Shown here: in pieces, positions 18,737-31,319 of the stretch
Numbering within the stretch: the stretch's first letter is position 1
Layout: each line of letters starts with the position of its first letter
DNA from: Tenrec ecaudatus
Taxonomy: Eukaryota; Chordata; Mammalia; Afrosoricida; Tenrecidae
NCBI RefSeq assembly: GCF_050624435.1
Contig: NC_134546.1
Location: 75,123,700-75,187,699 of the forward strand
Length of the DNA: 64,000 bases
Reading direction: 5' to 3'
The notes under the pieces: generated by a model
Told to the model about the DNA's origin: nothing
Seen by the model: the letters and a program-made list of their open reading frames with translations, nothing else
Databases searched by the model: none
Position numbers and translations under genes: made by a program

Positions 18737-21414
18737 GGGTCTTCCGGCAAGATGGCGAAGGAGTAACAAACACCAGAGGGACTCCACAGAATTCAGCCCA
18801 GGTGAGTTACTTAGAGATAACTGAACACTGCTGGAACGCAGGAGGAGCATCATAAAGACAAGTAGGCACAGATCCATGGGGTTTTGAGGGGCTGGGGGCT
18901 TTTGGCTTACTTCAGTGGAGGCCGGCTGGGGCTTGACCTTTGCCCCACCACTGTTTCTGCCAGAGCCAGGGCCATTTGGAGCCTGAAGGGTGGCTGGGTC
19001 TCAACACAGCCACAGTTTGCCACCACCTGGCTTGGGGCAGGCATTAGACCTTTGCATCTCCTCTCTGTCACCCTATCAGTCTTGGAGGGCTGTACAGTGG
19101 CCTTTTCTCAACACAGCCACAGCTTGCTGCTACCACTTCTGAACAAGGATTAAACCCTTGCAGCTCCTCTGGCCTGGATAAGGGCTCAGCTACATTTTTG
19201 CTTTGTATCCATCTCTTCACTATATTCCCCCTTCCCTGCCCCTCATGGGCACATTTGATTTGCTTTTTAATTTTTTTTTCTCCTCTTTTCCTCTTTCTTG
19301 GTCTCTCACACTCTACTGCTAACCTCCAGACCACTCCCTTTGCCTAGGGCATTTACACCTGAGCCACACTCAGCTAGGTGAGCTCCACCCTGTGTAGTTA
19401 GCAGGCTGAAAAAATCCCTGCTGGCCCCCAACAGGGGATACTCTGCTCAACTGACTGGGGAACTCCTTCCAGCAGCTCGGCCAACACTCCTCAACAAAAG
19501 TTGCTGCAGGAGCCTCTGCCCAACCTCTGCAACACCAAAGCAGGCAACGCTTCTGGGTCACTCCCCTGAGAGGGAAGCCACAGGAGGACAAAGTGGTAGG
19601 TTAATTCCATAGTGAAATAAGCTATAGGCAGTTCAAAGTCTCCCAGAGAGAGCCAGTGCTCTTCGACTCCCTGGAAAATGGCACCTGGCTCATCTAAAAC
19701 AACGCAACACAAGCAGCCATCAGCCCCAACAACCTCAACCAAAAAAGGAGAGAAACAAAAGGCAAAGCCAGAAGATGTCCTGAACATAATGCCATGCATA
19801 GAGGAAGCAGACATTGAGCTGCCACAGAAAGAAATTTTCAGAATGTTACTTGGAGTCAGGGGATATGAGGGAAACAATACAGAAAAAGGATGAAATGATA
19901 GAAAAGGTAAAAACCATAAATCAAAGAGAAATACAGGAGCTTAGGGAGGAGATAACAAAAACCAGTAGCACACTCATGGACCTCGACAAGCAACTGGAAG
20001 AATCAGAGACCCGCATCAGTGACTTGGAGGACAGCCAAGCAGACTTCAACAAACGAGAACAAAAATCTAATAAGATCATCAGAGAAGCTGAAGAAAACTT
20101 AAGAGCTATGTCTGATGCTATGAAGTGGTACATCATTAGAATTATTGGCTTACTGGAGGGAGACACAACAAAGAAGTCATCTGCAACAGTAGAGAATTCT
20201 TGGAGGAAAGCTTCCCCCGCTTAGTGAATTAAAACAAGGCAACCATTCAGGAAGCTGAAAGAATCCCAGCAAGACTGGATCCCAAGAAGTCATCAAGGCA
20301 CATAATATTTAAATTATCCAACTTTGAGGAAAAGGAGAAAATCATGAGAGCACCAAGGGAAAAACAAGCAATCATATATAAAGGTTCCCAAATAAGAATA
20401 TGATCAGACCTATCAGCAGAAACTATGAAGAGAGAGTGGAATAACATTTTCAAAATATTGAAGGAAAACAATGCAAACCCAAGAATACGCTTCCCAGCCA
20501 AATTATCGATCAAGATAGATGGAGAAGAGTCATTACATTGCACGCTCATCTTGATAATATTGAAGACAAATTTGTGCATAAGCAAATATGGTGAAGAAAG
20601 TTGATGGTGCTCGGCTATCAAAAGATATAGCATCTGGGGTCTTAATGGCTTGAAGGTAAAAAATCGGCCATCTAGCTCAGAAGCAACAAAGCCCACATGG
20701 AAGAAGCATACCAGCCTGTGCAATCACAAGGTGTCAAGGGATCAGGTATCAGGCATCATCAGAACAAAAAATCTTACCATAGTGAATCAGCGGGGGAGTG
20801 TGGAGTGGAGACCCAAAGCCCATTTGTAGGCCACTGGACATTCCCTTACAGAAGGGTCTTGGGGAGGCGATGAAACAGTCAGGGTGTGATGTAGCAACCA
20901 TGAAAAATACTACTTTGCTCAAGTTTCTGGGTGCTTCCTCCCACCCTCCAACTGTCATGGTCTGAATCCTGACTTGCAGGTCTGACTAGACCAGGGGATG
21001 TACACTGGTGCAGATGGGAACTGAAAATGCAGGGAAGCCATGGCAGATAATCCCCTCAGGACTGGTGGTGTGAGTGGTGATATTGGAAGGGCATAGTGAG
21101 GGTGGGTTGGAAAGGTGGATCCTATTTCAAGGATCTACATGTGACCTCCTCCCTGGGGGACATACAACAGAAAAATGGGGCATAGAAATATATGACAAAA
21201 TAACAATTTATAAATTATCAAGGGTACATGAGGGAGGAGGGAGTGGGGAGGGAGGAGAAAAAATGAGGACCTGATGCCAGGGGCATGGGTGGAGAGCAAA
21301 TATTTTGAGAATGATGAGGGCAACGAATGTAAAAATGTGCTTTACACAATTGATGTACGTATGGATTGTACTAGGAGTTGTATGAGTCTCTAATAAAATG
21401 ATTTTTTTTAAAAG
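18737..21414 (+). mobile_element. L1 without ORF2 (L1-B, half-L1 structure) with target-site duplications
   Basis: The element starts at the L1 5' end (TCTTCCGGCAAGATGGCGAA) and ends at an AATAAA/A-rich tail. Both flanks carry AAGAAGAACCAGG (18724-18736 and 21415-21427). Content: a 5' UTR of about 0.9 kb, ORF1 from 19678 (MAPGSSKTTQHKQPSAPTT, with a frameshift near 19850 and continuing to about 20510), then a direct jump at about 20510-20535 into the L1 3' UTR. All of ORF2 is missing. Because both duplications are present, the deletion either pre-dates insertion or occurred within the copy afterwards. Confidence 0.85.
19678..20510 (+). pseudogene. L1-B ORF1 remnant
   Basis: RNA-binding ORF1 of L1-B in two main frames. 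19678-19893 gives the N-terminus and 19814-20224 the coiled coil (EIQELREEITKTSSTLMDLD) and the start of the RRM (IIRIIGLLEGDTTKKSSAT). Beyond 20224 a stop and further shifts interrupt the C-terminal domain (AGRIPARLDPKKSS-like text). It is closely related to ORF1 of L1-A. Confidence 0.8.
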
Positions 21415-21439
21415 AAGAAGAACCAGGAGTAGGGGCCTT

Positions 21440-21880
21440 TGGATCCCAGATTCTTGCGTAGAAACTCCCCAATCCAGCAGACAGGCAGCTGTGACACAAG
21501 AGAGGAAGTGATGGGGAGAAGCAGCAACAGTGACATGGTGGCAGCAGAACCAAGAGCCTGAGACAGAGCAGTGGGATTCCCAGACCACGGAACAAGAGAG
21601 CTGAGTGCCTTTGGGCAGGAGGTTAGAGGTGAAATAGGGGTACATTTGAGTTCTTTTCTGGGGAACTAGATTTGCCAACCCACATAGAGCTAAGTGTGTC
21701 TGGTATAAGGCTAAAGTGCAGAGAGAGAATTTATCCGCAGAACTAAGAGAACTTTGTAATGTTTGTACATTTAGGACAGAAGCCAGGGGGTTGTAGGGCC
21801 TGACCTCACCTGCAGGTACGGCTGTCAAGATGCTGTCCCAGAGAACTGTACCTTGAGGCACTGATGATGCTAAATTGTGT
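21440..21880. other. Unclassified segment, no gene recognised
   Basis: Follows the L1-B 3' duplication. GC-balanced and non-repetitive within this window. The open frame at 21208-21861 on the minus strand crosses the L1-B 3' UTR and is not conserved. Confidence 0.4.
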
Positions 21881-22990
21881 GTTAGGGTGGAAAAGTGACT
21901 CCTTTGTCAAATATAATTTGAGGAGAGCATTTATTAAACTTTAAGAGACAACAAAAGACACGCACACACATCATATGGATAAGAGAGGCCATTAGCAGTT
22001 CAAATGCAACTGAGGATTCAGAGTAGGGACCCTGGATAAATAGGACACAGAACAAAAGGCCATGTCAGAGATCATGATTGGTGGCAAAGCAATACATCAG
22101 ATACAGGTGGGACTGCAGCAGCAGGAATGGGACCATAATTGGGACATGCACATTATTAGATAGAAAGACTTAAAAGATTGGTCCAGGGCCTTCAAACTGA
22201 GGCAATCAAGGCCGGACTCATAACAATGGCCCCTGTTCTGTCCTCGGTTACGTGAGCTCCATCAAGGATACATCTAGGCAGGCCCTTGGAGGGGGCTGGA
22301 TGGAGAGGAGTGCAGGCAATCTGTTTTGTAAGGCATTCTCCACAAGGGTAAGATGATCTACATTCTTGGTTAATTATCAAAAGGAATTCAATGGAGGCTT
22401 AATCAAACTGGGGAGGCAGCAAACGGACAGAGTTGTCACTGTCATCAGCAACGCAAACCTTAAACCCAACTCAGTGCCACAGAGTGGATTCTGGTTACAG
22501 TGACCCTTTAAAGGGAGGTGGAATGGCCCCTTGTGGATTTCGGAGACTATAACTCTTACCAAGATTGGAAACCTTGTTTTTCTCCTCAGGGGTGACTTGT
22601 AATTATGAACAGCTGACCTTGCAGTTAGCAGTCCAATCTGTAACCACTATGCCACCCGCCTTTTGCAAATTGCAGTGCTCACAATTTAAGTTCTAATACA
22701 ATTATACACGGTTACATTACCAGCAAATTCTATCATTGCGGGAGATGCGCAAATTGCTCGGACCCCGACCAATGGGGCAGCCTGAGTTCTTGTACACTGG
22801 TGTTTCCTGGGTTCAGACGCCAAAAGCTCAGATCCCTCTTGCTTCCCCTCAAACTCCTCTGCCCAGTGCTGACCCCAGGAACCCCAGGGATGCTCACCCT
22901 GCTTGGAGTCAGGTGAATGGATTTGGTTCACAACCCAGTCAGAAGTTGAAGTCCTTCCTTGTCATGCTTCAATGTGCAAAACGCTAGTAC
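21880..22990 (-). mobile_element. LTR-A family solo LTR (endogenous retrovirus), minus orientation, with nested SINE
   Basis: Homologous to the sequences at 37.7-38.3 kb (plus) and 38.3-39.0 kb (minus). Shared landmarks in LTR orientation are TTTAATAAATGCTCTC with TTATATTTGA just after (R/U5-like, containing the AATAAA signal) and GAGCCTCCATTGAA-like text upstream. An AfroSINE interrupts it at about 22455-22665. The outer ends are not precisely defined, and no internal retroviral genes were seen. ERV class is unresolved. Confidence 0.55.
22455..22665 (-). repeat. AfroSINE nested in LTR-A
   Basis: In reverse complement it reads GGTGGCATAGTGGTTACAGA, then GCTAACTGCAAGGTCAGCTG, then AAGAGTTATAGTCTCCGAAA and a closing GGGTCACTGTAACCAGAATC. 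This is the full order of the afrotherian SINE, head to tail. Confidence 0.85.
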
Positions 22991-24995
22991 CAGATTTCTA
23001 GCTCCCTAGACTGGACTGTATTTCTCTGTGGCAAATCTTTGTTCTGAAACAGAAGAGGAGGCAATGTTGAAAAAGGCATATCACTTTCTTGGCCTGTACT
23101 TCTTGCGCTAAATAGTGACCACCCCCACCACCTGGGATCAAAATCCTGCTCAAAGCTGAGGGTTTGCATTAAACGAGGGTCCACTCTATCTTTGCAGAGC
23201 AATTTTACTAATTTCCCAAATATCATGATCAACTTTGGATCCACAAAGTGGAAGTACTGAAGGCCTCAAATTTCTCAAGCTCCATTGAAGGTAAATATCT
23301 TCTTTTCACCAGCAATCTAACTGAAGAACGGAATTATTTTATGAAGAATGTTCTTTAAAAGCCCATACTGCACCTCAGACCAAAACCCTTGACATATCTG
23401 GTGAAAGTGATCAAGCTGAATCACGCTCATATCTGCCACTTCAACTCAGGCTGATTTTCTCATTAAGTAAAACCTACTCCAATCCCCTTGCATCCTGGGT
23501 ATTCTTTACAATATCTATTGTGTGAAGAAATCCCTATGGTTGGGTAGCCCATTTATGCACAATAGTGTAGTAACTAGAGAAAGTTTTTGTACAGGTGGAC
23601 AACAAGAGACAGAGGGACACCAATAGCACATCCTAGAGGTACCTTGGCCAAGATAGAGATATTGTAAACAAGAAAACAAGCCAGGGGAATCCTTATTTGC
23701 TACTGTCTTAAGCTCTTGTGTTTATAGATGTCCAATTTTAAAGCCTTTGGGAAAGACTGCAGCTTACAGTCATGGAATGGCAAGGGGTCATGGTAAGAGC
23801 CAAGGTGAGGGAAGAAGCTTAAAAATGCAAGATGGATCCAGAAAAGAGATGACTGATCAAACCATTTTGTCATCTTCACCTAAATTCTGGATTCCAAGCT
23901 TTCTAGTTAATGCTGACTGATGGCAAACAACACACACTGTAGTAGTGGGCTTATTGGCTTGGGTTCAAGGATGTCCCATCCATAGTCTCAGGTGTGAGTG
24001 ACAGTTTGTCCGTCAAGAGGAGTGTAAATCATTTATCACTCTACACTGAGAGTTCAGCTGCAAGGCCAGAGGATCCAGCCAGAGCAAGTGATCTATGAGA
24101 GTCGAGTGGGTTTCAGGATGTTCAGAAAGTTTACAATCAACTGACTCACAATTCAATTCCATGAGAAACTTCAAGGCTAACTGTAAGACAGACTAAAGTT
24201 GAAGATTCTGGCAGCTAGACAGCAGAGTATTCAGGCAATATGAATAGATGCTTTACTCTTTTTGTCTAAGTTCACGTTATTGGGTGAAACATAACAATGA
24301 TTGTCAGAGTAACCTTACTAATATTTTCTATGAGACCAGTAATAACCTGTTAACAAGGTCAGATAATGATACTTCAAGAAAACTGTAGAGCAATATTGAT
24401 AATGGATCTACATGAAAAAGTTCTTGAAAACATTGGGAATAGAGTCAGAAAACACATGAAAATAATTACATATGATAATTAATTAGAATCTATCCTAAGT
24501 TGATTTAGTATAAGAAAATGAGCACTGTAATATATACCAATTAATGTAAAAAAGAATTAATAATTTAAATAGACAAAAAGTTTACTAAACAAAGTCAAAG
24601 ACTTTTCATGCTAAGGAAAAATAACTCTACAAATCCAGCATAAAACAGATATAGTTCAACATATTAATATGCTAATATACATTCCTAAAAAGAAAAAGTC
24701 ATACTTGAAAAAACATCACCCCACGTCAGAAAAAGGACAACCATAAATGTCCACTTTTACCAGTGATATTAAAAATTGACTGTATGTTCTAACTAGAGCT
24801 ACCAGGTTAACTTTTTTTAAGGAAGAAGAGGCTTCCAAAAAGACATAAAAATTCCTTTAATCATAATTTAATTAAAATATACATAAAATATTCACAATAT
24901 GCCATGAATAGCTAATACATGCTAAAACATTGTAGGCTACATTTAAACACGCTGAAATAGCTCTTGGTACTTAAATCCCTAACTATTAATTGTTA
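22990..24995. other. No gene recognised
   Basis: AT-rich non-coding sequence with no recognisable coding family, RNA gene or clear repeat boundaries. The composition becomes strongly AT-rich after 24.2 kb. Confidence 0.45.
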
Positions 24996-24997
24996 AT

Positions 24998-25325
24998 CAG
25001 AAGGGGAAGGGGAAGGTGGGGGGAGAAAGAGGGATCCTATCACAATGATCTATGTATAACTCCCTCTCAGGGGATAGACAACAGAAAAGTGGGTGAAGGA
25101 AGACATAGGGCAGTGTAAGAGATGAACAAATAATACTTTACAAATTATCAAGGGTTCATGAGGAGGGGGGAATAAAAATGAGAAGCTGACAGAAAGGGCT
25201 CAAGTAGAAAGAAAATGCTTTGAGAATGAGTATGCCAACAAATGTACTAATGTGCTTGACACGATGGATGTGTGGATTATGATAAGAGTTTTACAAGACC
25301 CAATAAAGTGATTTAATAAAAAAAA
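24998..25325 (+). mobile_element. 5'-truncated L1 3' end
   Basis: Matches the last about 330 bp of the L1-A 3' UTR (AACAGAAAAGTGGGTGAAGG, AATTATCAAGGGTTCATGAG, CTCAAGTAGAAAG.., ATTATGATAAGAGTTTTACA) and ends in CAATAAAGTG followed by an A-rich tail at about 25317-25329. Confidence 0.8.
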
Positions 25326-25979
25326 AGAAATACAGCATGATCAAAAGTATAGCATTTATCTTACAGAAAAGGAAGTGCAAACTTATTCAGATTAAAACCC
25401 TGAAACAGGGAATTTGTTTCCACCCATTTTGTGATGAAAGCATGAATTTAGAGTCCTGTAGTTTTCTGTAGTGTTGAAGGTCCTCATATACTGATGAATT
25501 AATAAACTAAACCAACGCATTCGTGTGCACATATAATATTAGAGTGACTATATAGACACACATATATGTATGTGATACACACACATATATCAAGCTGGAC
25601 AACAGATAGGATTGATGCTCACCCAAAAACTGAAGTTTGGGGATTTGAATACACTGAGCCATGCATGCTCTAGGTAGCATTGGACCCATGGGCTTCAGTT
25701 GGACTGGGCTGGGATGTTCTCTTGATGAAAAACTCTCTCTTATGCATATGTCAGTGTCTATAGTTTTATTTTTGTAGAGAACCCAGCCTAAGGCAGATCC
25801 CCATCACATTAGTGTCATATGAGGGCGAAAAGGTGTACCTGACATGCTGGTCTTGGAGAAAAACACATCACAAGGAAAGTGTGAAAAAATAATCAACAAT
25901 TCCCTGACACTGAGCCAGTCCTATGTTCCTCTAGGTCTGTGGAATTTTGGTGGATGAAAATCTATTTATAACAAAAGTA

Positions 25980-28625
25980 TCAGAGGGGCCAGGCCCAATC
26001 CCAACTAAGAGGACAGCTGCCCCTCCCCCCAGAATAATTTACTTCAGAGGACAACACTGAAGCTACAGCTCAGGGAAAGGGACATGTCTGATCAGAGCAC
26101 ATGGGAGAAAATGAAGGGGGAGGAAAAGAGAGTGGAGCACACATCCTGGCCCACCCAGCTTTGAGGACAATATGCCTGCTCTGAGCAGCCAATGGAAAAA
26201 GAAGCACTATGGCTGCCCCGACTATGAGTCATGACATCCCTCACTGACCTATAGCCCTATAGGGGACAACACTGGAGACACGGTGTGGGAATTGCATCCG
26301 ATCTAACCCCACCTCACCCAAGCAAAACACTAAGGGTGTCGTGCAACAGAACAGCAGGGGAAGCAGAACAAGGAAGTCCCAAGAGAGTACCAAAATTAGA
26401 CTCAGGGGCCAGGCCATGGCACCCCATCAGATTCCACAGGAAAGCACTCCTAAAGGTCAACATACAGACCTCTAACTTTTTACAGGCTTTTCTCTTTTTT
26501 CCCTATTTTTTTGTTGCTGTTGTTTTGTTTTCTTTTGTCATTTTGTTTTGCTGTTTTTTGTGTATGTGTGCTTGTGTGTGTGTGTGTGTGCATATTATAT
26601 CTGCACTTCTAACTAGATAATATAGGCCAGATAAACAATCTGGAGGAAAAAGCAACAGGACCCATGGTTGGGGAGAGGGTATGACATGGGAGAGGGGGAG
26701 GTGGGGGAAAGAAAGTGGTGTTAACCAACCCAGGGAAAAGGGAACAATCAATAAGTGATCCAAAATAGTGGGAAACAGAAAGATTTCTCCAAGTCATCTC
26801 CCCCAAATATATATTAGACTTAGGACACTGCTCACAATTAATGGTAAACGATTGTCAATTTACCTCCCTGAAGGCAGTCAGCTGTCAGAGGACTGTCTAG
26901 TCCCACCACAAATAGGGCCCACGCCCTGCTGTTAAGGATAATGGGATACTTCCCCGTAAAGGCTTCAATTTGGACCCTGCAAGGTGGGTTTACAGTACAC
27001 CTTACTGATAATGATTTCTATAGTGAGCCAGAGAACAGGTCAAACCTGCTCAGTGACATCCAAAGTTAGGCTGCCATGATGAATCTCGGGTCTGCCCATC
27101 TTGTCACATGCACACCCTTACTCCCTCCTCTTCCAACAGCATATGAACCCCTACAGCACCCCACTCCCATTACTATATTACCTATAGCACAACACTTTCC
27201 TGTGATGGATTTCTTCACCTGTAATTAGGGGGCTTGCACATCCCCAGATGATATAAAAGCCTTGGTTAGCAATAAATATTTCTCTCCCCATGTGGACCAC
27301 CAAGTGAGGCTGAGGTGAGCATCCTACTATGAAATGTGTCTGACTCCATTATTTCAATCTCTCTTCTATCTCTCATGCTCCCTATGACTTTACTATAATC
27401 TTTACTTATTAACACTGTACAATTGCACCAACCGACCCGCTGTGATGTGTTTGGGGCTGGCCTTTCCCCTGATACAAAATAAGTGGCAAGGAGGGTGTAA
27501 GATGCCTGGTAGGGATTGATCAAGGCAACGTAACTAAGAATTACTGAAACCCTGAAATTACTGAACTAAAGACAGAGCATGATAGTGGGACAAGAGGAAA
27601 GTAAAAGGAAATAGAGGAAAGAACTGGGAGACAAAGAGCATTTACAGAAGTCTAAATACAAGCATGTGCATATGTAAATATATTTATATGAGGGTGGGGG
27701 AAAAGATCTAGGTGCACATATTAATAGGTTTAGTATTATGGTATCAGATGGACATTGGGTCTCCACGCAAGTGCTCCCTCAATGCAAGAATACTTTGTTC
27801 TATTACCTGGCATTCCACGATGCTCACCTTCCTAAGAGGATAGCTGAAGACAACTGTGTGCAAAGAAAATGTGAAGAAAACTGATGGTGCCCAGCTACCA
27901 AAAGATATAGCATATGGGATCTTAAAGGCTTGAAGGTAAACAAGTGGCCATCTAGCTTAGAAGCAAGAAAGCCCACATGGAAGAAGCACACAACCTATGG
28001 ATTACAAGGTGTCGATGGGATCAGTATAGGGCATATTGTGAATGAAGGGGAGTGAAGATTGGGGATCCAAAGCCCGTCTGTCAGCAACTGGACAGCCCCT
28101 TACAGCAGGATCATAGGGAAGAGACGAGCCAGTCAGGGTACAGTGTAGAAACAATGAAAATACAACTTTCCTCTACTTCCTAAATGCTCCTCCTCCCCTC
28201 CACTATCATGAACCTAATTCTCTTACAAATCCAGCTAGACCAGAGGATGTACACTGGTACAGAAAGGAACCTGAAACATAGGGAATCCGGGACAGAAGAT
28301 GCCCTCAGGACCAGTGGTGAGAGTGGTGATACCATGAGGGTGAAAGGAAGGTGGGGCAGAAAGGGGGAACCCATTACAAGGAACTACATAAAACCCCCTC
28401 CCTGGGGGATGGACAACAGAACAGTGGGTGAAGGGCGACATCAGACAATGTAATGATGAAAAAATAATAATTTATAAATTATCAAGGGTTCATGAGGGAG
28501 AGGCAGTAAGGAGGGAGGGGGGAAATTGAGGAGCTGATACCAGGGGCTCAAGTAGAAAGCAAATGTTTTCAGAATGATGAGGTAACACACGTACAACTGT
28601 GCTTGACACACAATGGATAAATAGA
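25980..28625 (+). mobile_element. L1 3' UTR copy (L1-D) interrupted by an LTR
   Basis: Collinear with the L1-A 3' UTR from about 7800 onwards: the GACATGTCTGATCAGAGCAC block, the CTGGAGGAAAAAGCAACAGG block near 26640, GCCATCTAGCTTAGAAGCAA near 27947, and the tail landmarks near 28490. The A-rich end is missing, and the homology fades at about 28620. LTR-C splits it at about 26790-27480. Older and more diverged than L1-A. Confidence 0.8.
26790..27480 (+). mobile_element. LTR-C family solo LTR (endogenous retrovirus)
   Basis: Inserted in L1-D. Shares long blocks with the reverse complement of 49876-50626, including GGACCACCAAGTG-GGCTGAGGTGAGCAT and TGTCTGACTCCATTATTTCA. Promoter-like GATATAAAAGCC at about 27249 and poly(A) signal AATAAATATT at about 27271 are consistent with U3-R order. 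No gag, pol or env sequence is present. Confidence 0.7.
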
Positions 28626-28629
28626 TAAA

Positions 28630-29250
28630 GCTATCATGTTAACCTTGTTAAAACACAGAGCTCTTACAAGGCACAACACACACATAGCCTCTCTGCACAA
28701 AAGGTCAACACTCACATTTATAACACGTAAGGAAACTCAGTGGACTCATAGTCACACTTGATATAAGAAATCAGTATAGCACTAAGAGCCTTGTATTCAT
28801 GGGGAAACATGACATGCATGCTCCTGAGAGGAAAGTACTACACTTGTTTATATAACAAAGTATTCCCATTACTCAGCTCACATACTGCAGTAGCATCAAT
28901 GAGTATGAAACACACGCAAATATATATATACACACACATCTTTCCTTTTTTAATGAAAATATTCATATCTACTAAGGCCAGGTTTCTAAGTTTCCATCAT
29001 CCCATGTATCTATAGTTTCCTCTCAGAAAGGAACAGCAATGCCCATTCTTCCTTGGAGAAATCCAGAGCCACTTCCTCAACAGCCAGTGTCCTAAAACAT
29101 CCCACAGACTCTGGTTCAGCAAGGTACCATGCATTCCACTATGTGAAAGGATGAAGATGACAGTCCTGGGAAACAGAGACCTCACATGGGCATTAGACAC
29201 AGGGGTCTTGTTCTAAGGATTTCGAGCAGGGTTTAGCTAATCCACTTCAC
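28630..29250. other. No gene recognised
   Basis: Between L1-D and the second SPIN-like element. Contains a short TA/CA microsatellite near 28919-28938 and nothing else recognisable. Confidence 0.4.
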
Positions 29251-29259
29251 CCACTAGAT

Positions 29260-29439
29260 CAGCAGTTCTGAACCTGTGGGTTGCAACTCCTTTGGGGGTT
29301 GAACGACCCTCTCACAGGGGTCTCCCGTTCATAACAGTAGCAAAATTACAGTAATGAAAATAATTTTTTGGTTGGGGGGTGAGCACACATGAGGAACTGT
29401 ACTAAAGGGTTGCAGCATTAGGAAGGTTGAGAACCACTG
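29260..29439 (+). mobile_element. SPIN-like hAT MITE, copy 2, with 8-bp target duplication
   Basis: A 180-bp element with ends CAGCAGTTCTGAACCTGTGG and GGTTGAGAACCACTG and the same interior as the copy at 18094 (CATAACAGTAGCAAAATTAC, CATGAGGAACTGTACTAAAG). The flanking 8-mers are CACTAGAT (29252-29259) and CACTAGAC (29440-29447), 7 of 8 identical, which is the hAT target-site signature. Non-coding. Confidence 0.88.
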
Positions 29440-30049
29440 CACTAGACACACTTCCTCACTAATTACATGTTATCCCAAGGACTGCATGCTTCTAGCATAA
29501 TGAGTTTATCTCTGTACAGTTTGTCTGTGACCAACTGCAGCCTTATTTCTATCTAGCTGTTTCAGAATAGAGAACATTCAGAACAAGTAAGTCAGATGAA
29601 TGATCAAAAATAAAAACCTCGATTCCAAATTCATATCCTCTTTCCATTGGAGGGAGGATAGAAATTAGAATATTTATCAGAACAGGAAGCACAGGGTGAA
29701 AGGAAGATGACAACTAGGAAACACTGCAGAATTTGTGCTTCTCCCTGTTGCCCCTCCTTAGCCATTGGAGAGCTGCTGGTATGAACTAACAAAGTAGGGA
29801 CCCAAAGGCCTGGAGTCATGGTATCCTCTTGGAGAATTCTACGTGATCAAGAGGTGACATATTACCTGGTGATAGAGATGATTATTTGGAGAATTATGAA
29901 ATTTTCCGTAAAGTGTCTATGTTACTTGCCTACTTTCCAGTCACTCTGCAGTTGCGCTCTTGTGTATTTTGTACTTTCAAGGAGATAGGACAAGCTATTG
30001 AAAAGGGAAACCGGGCAAGAGTGAAAGGTAACAATAGGATATAGATACC

Positions 30050-30480
30050 CTCTGTACACTGGTACAGATAGAAACTGGAAACAGGGAAACCAGGGCGGAT
30101 GATCCATTCAGGTCCAGTGGTGAGAGTGGCGATACCAGGAGGATGGAGGGAGGGTGGGGTGGAAAGAACGAACTGATTACAAGGATCTACATATAACCTC
30201 CTCCCTGGGGGGTTGACAACAAAAAAGTGGGTGAAGGGACATTTTGGACAGTATAAGATATGACAAAATAATAATTTATAAATTTTCAAGGGTTCATGTG
30301 GGAGGGGGTAGTGGGGAGGAAGAGGGAAAACGAGGAGCTGATGCCAGGGGCTTAAGTGGAGTGCAAATGCTTTGAGATTGATGAGGGCAGTGAATGTACA
30401 AATGTGCTTTACACAATTGATGTATGTATGCATCGTGATAAGAGTTGTAATGAAGCCCTAATAAAATGATTTTTTAAAAG
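30050..30480 (+). mobile_element. 5'-truncated L1 3' end
   Basis: Matches the last about 430 bp of the L1 3' UTR (TACACTGGTACAGATAGAAA, TGACAACAAAAAAGTGGGTG, GATGTATGTATGCATCGTGA) and closes with CCTAATAAAATGATTTTTTAA. Confidence 0.82.
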
Positions 30481-30884
30481 AATATATGTAGATATCTTGA
30501 AAATTTTCCCACTCTGAGACAAAGCTACTGTCATGTAATTATTATCGCCTGCTCCCCTCCAAAAATAGTGGATACACACATCAATACACACTGAGCTCAT
30601 AGGATATACTGACAAAAGAGCACAATGTGGGCAGTATCATAATAGCATGTCCTTTTTGCTGATTGGGAAAATGTATTTAGGTTCCAATTTTCTTATAAGT
30701 TGCCTGAACTTCAATGCATTTGACTGTTAAACTGTGTTAGGATTCTAGGACTTACACACCAGGCCTTGAGACGGGCCACTGTAAGATTTTTTCACATTTG
30801 CAGATCATGGAAGGCAGACTAGCTGAACATGATGACCACTAGCATTCTCTCAGCTGTGGGACTGGCCTCCATGACTTGTCATAC

Positions 30885-31125
30885 TTTTCTTCCCGCATTT
30901 TTTGAGGAGACACCAGTACCTGGAGAAGGACATGGTGCTTGGTAAGGGAGAGGGAGAGGCAAAGAAGAGAAAGGCCTTCGACAAAATGGATCGACACAGG
31001 GGCTGTCGCAATGGCTCCATCGTGGGAACATGTGAGGATGGTGCAGGACAGGGCAGTGTGTCGCGCTGTTACATAGAGGGCTTTAGGGGCTGGAATGGAC
31101 ACGAAGCCACCTAACAACAACATAG
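30885..31125 (+). mobile_element. RTE-clade LINE 3' end
   Basis: Contains the conserved C-terminal block of the RTE frame (about 30902-31114: LEKDMVLGKGEGEAKKRKAF, then ATGSIVGTCEDGAGQGSV-like text) and the 3' terminus GGCTGGAATGGACACGAAGC followed by CACCTAACAACAACATAG. The last part is the tail that AfroSINEs share with this LINE. 5' truncated and not functional. Confidence 0.75.
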
Positions 31126-31319
31126 AAAAGGTTGCACTTTATGCTAAGATTTCACAGCATGGCCAACTAGCTATGGCATAAAGTCACATGAGCTGTCACG
31201 GTCACTCCACAATTCTGCTACAGCAATGTAACCTAGTGTTGATCCAGTAAGCCTTTCAAAATCTCATCCACAGCAGTGCATCAGGTGCCATGTTTTAAAG
31301 CCTTCCCATTCCTTCATGA

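Noticed and set aside
21208..21861. A 217-codon minus-strand frame
   Set aside because: Spans the L1-B tail, a target duplication and unrelated flank; no domain.
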